A stretch of DNA of 6,702 nt from assembly GCA_035511435.1 (NCBI GenBank), contig DATKFJ010000222.1, positions 1 to 6,702 on the forward strand, written 5' to 3'. This document shows, in pieces, positions 5,373 to 6,702 of the stretch. Position numbers and translations under genes: made by a program. The DNA is from JAMXLO01 sp035511435. Its GTDB lineage: Bacteria > Pseudomonadota > Alphaproteobacteria > Acetobacterales > Acetobacteraceae. Position 1 is the first letter of the stretch. Each line of letters opens with the position of its first letter. The notes under the pieces are model-generated. The model saw nothing but the letters and a program-made list of their open reading frames with translations, made no database searches and was not told the DNA's origin.

Positions 5373-6702
5373 CTATGCACACGCGCGCGCCAGATCGCCC
5401 ACATCAGCCATTGTTTCGACCGCCCAGCTCCGATCGACCAGCGTCGTGTTTCGCACTGCGCCGATCACAGGTTCGGCAAGCTCGGAAAACTTTCGTGTCA
5501 GTTGCGCGTCGGTCATCGGATTGGTCGCGCTGCCGATGCAGTGATCGATACGGCAGGTGTGGCTGCGACCGTCCTTCAGCGTGATCGTGACTTCAGCCGC
5601 GTCCGCCGCCACCGAACTATCGCCCACGACTTCGATCCTGTCCTGGAATGCAGAGATTACAGGATCCTGCACCGTCCGGTCCTGCAACTCCTGGATGCGC
5701 GCGGTGCCGCGGATCAGCGTGGCAGCAGTCCAGTGATATAGACTGACGTGCGCCTGCAGCTCGTTCTGCGGATTGCGGCGGTCGCATAACGCCATTGCGC
5801 CAGGTGAAGCCTTGATGCGCACCATGTCCACCTCCGCCGCCTCGATCGCATGTTCGCGCCGTAATTCCAGGCAGGCATCGATGATGGGATGGATCACGAT
5901 TCCGCAGGGATATGGCTTGTAGGTATTACGACGAATTTCGAACTGCTCGCCAAGGCCGCCGACCAGTGCTGGCAGATGTGCCTGCTGGGCAAACATCTCC
6001 AGAAAGCCGTACTTGCCTTCCAGTGCAACCGGCGATGCGGTGAAGCCGCGTTCGGCCAGCAAGGCTGCGCGCAGTCCCGTCTGACCACCCTGCGCCGGCA
6101 TCAACGACGAAACCATGGTCGCGTGCATGACACGGAAACCCGCCGCCTGCGACAGCGCAATTCCGATGGCATATTGCAGCCGCGCCGCATCCAGACGCAA
6201 CAACTTGGCTGCCGCGACTGCTGCGCCGATGCCAGCGGCAATGCCGGTCTGTGACCAGGCAACCGTCCCGTTCGCCGGCGGCACGGAGATCGCTTTCGAC
6301 AGTCGGCATGTCATTTCTACACCAAGCGCGAATGCCAGCAGGAAATCCGCGCCGCTCGTCGGACGCTTTTCGGCTAACGCCAACACCGCGGACGCAACCG
6401 GACCCGATGGATGCACCACCGCGTCGGCATGCGTGTCGTCATATGAATAGATGCTGGAGGAGAGGGTGTTGATCAGGCAGGCGTGCAGCGCATCGGCCAT
6501 GTGTCCGCGGCCAATCACCGTGGCGTGCGGCGCGCCGGCATACTCGCTCAGCGTATTGTCGGCGATCTCCACCACCGCGTGGCGTGCGCCGCCAATCGTA
6601 CACCCCAGGATGTTGAAGAACGACCGCAGCGCTTCGTAGCGTACGTTTGCGGGCAGATCGGACCAGCGAGCCGAGATGATGTAATCTGTCAGGCGCGATG
6701 TG
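5373..6702 (-). CDS. MmgE/PrpD family protein (2-methylcitrate dehydratase / cis-aconitate decarboxylase superfamily), N-terminus cut by window edge
   Basis: In this superfamily, members dehydrate 2-methylcitrate, decarboxylate cis-aconitate or epimerise iminodisuccinate; many are uncharacterised. The visible 442 residues are nearly the whole protein (family about 450-480). The frame stays open from 6575 to the window edge and encodes a typical family N-terminus, with LPANVRYEALRSFFNILGC at about 16-34 of the visible part, so the GTG at 6575 is an internal Val codon. The family motif YDDTHADAVVHPSGP is at 87-101, with the conserved His before PSG at 97. The C-terminal signature ATNPMTDAQLTRKF is also present. 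No frameshift is seen. It converges on the aldolase gene, 60 bases away. Many such genes sit in catabolic clusters, but the substrate here cannot be assigned, and calling it PrpD proper is not justified because no methylcitrate-cycle neighbours are visible. Confidence 0.92.
   Translation of the reverse strand, partial: TSRLTDYIISARWSDLPANVRYEALRSFFNILGCTIGGARHAVVEIADNTLSEYAGAPHATVIGRGHMADALHACLINTLSSSIYSYDDTHADAVVHPSGPVASAVLALAEKRPTSGADFLLAFALGVEMTCRLSKAISVPPANGTVAWSQTGIAAGIGAAVAAAKLLRLDAARLQYAIGIALSQAAGFRVMHATMVSSLMPAQGGQTGLRAALLAERGFTASPVALEGKYGFLEMFAQQAHLPALVGGLGEQFEIRRNTYKPYPCGIVIHPIIDACLELRREHAIEAAEVDMVRIKASPGAMALCDRRNPQNELQAHVSLYHWTAATLIRGTARIQELQDRTVQDPVISAFQDRIEVVGDSSVAADAAEVTITLKDGRSHTCRIDHCIGSATNPMTDAQLTRKFSELAEPVIGAVRNTTLVDRSWAVETMADVGDLARACA

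Noticed and set aside
6573..6575. GTG as the start of the MmgE/PrpD gene
   Set aside because: The frame continues upstream to the window edge with sequence typical of the family N-terminus, so this GTG is internal and the gene is partial.
1..6702. CRISPR arrays, tRNA genes, insertion sequences, phage genes or a defence system
   Set aside because: I found no regularly spaced repeats, cloverleaf-like sequence, terminal inverted repeats, transposase or nuclease motifs. The window is nearly filled by six metabolic genes.

Overview
The window is GC-rich (roughly 60-65% by eye) bacterial chromosomal DNA, almost fully coding, with six protein genes and no RNA gene, insertion sequence or CRISPR array that I can see. 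The box pathway genes, the good Shine-Dalgarno sites and the catabolic gene content fit a metabolically versatile Proteobacterium (alpha or beta). The sequence alone does not settle the genus.

Region 1 (1-2685, + strand) is part of an aerobic benzoyl-CoA (box) operon. It holds the C-terminal part of BoxC (the epoxybenzoyl-CoA ring-cleaving lyase), a complete BoxB (the diiron benzoyl-CoA 2,3-epoxidase, with all six expected metal ligands), and a small MaoC-type hot-dog hydratase gene 21 bases after boxB. BoxB epoxidises benzoyl-CoA and BoxC opens the ring to a C6 semialdehyde CoA ester plus formate. The MaoC protein could hydrate an enoyl-CoA further down this route. BoxA, the usual reductase partner, is not encoded after boxB. 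A hairpin followed by five T's (2689-2719) probably ends the operon.

Region 2 (2750-4396, - strand) encodes a PA-domain/M28-like protein. Its metal-binding framework is largely intact, but the catalytic Glu-Glu pair is replaced by His-Ser-His. It is transcribed towards the box operon.

Region 3 (4397-5312) starts with a 100-base divergent intergenic region containing an inverted repeat and short direct repeats. It is followed by a + strand class II aldolase/decarboxylase-like gene with intact zinc ligands and an unusual Cys-rich, twin-arginine-like N-terminus.

Region 4 (5373-6702, - strand) is an MmgE/PrpD family gene that runs off the right edge and lacks only its first residues. It converges on the aldolase gene.

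Regions 2-4 do not belong to the known box pathway. The M28-like protein, the class II aldolase/decarboxylase and the MmgE/PrpD protein look like parts of an uncharacterised catabolic locus, but a shared pathway is inference from position only.
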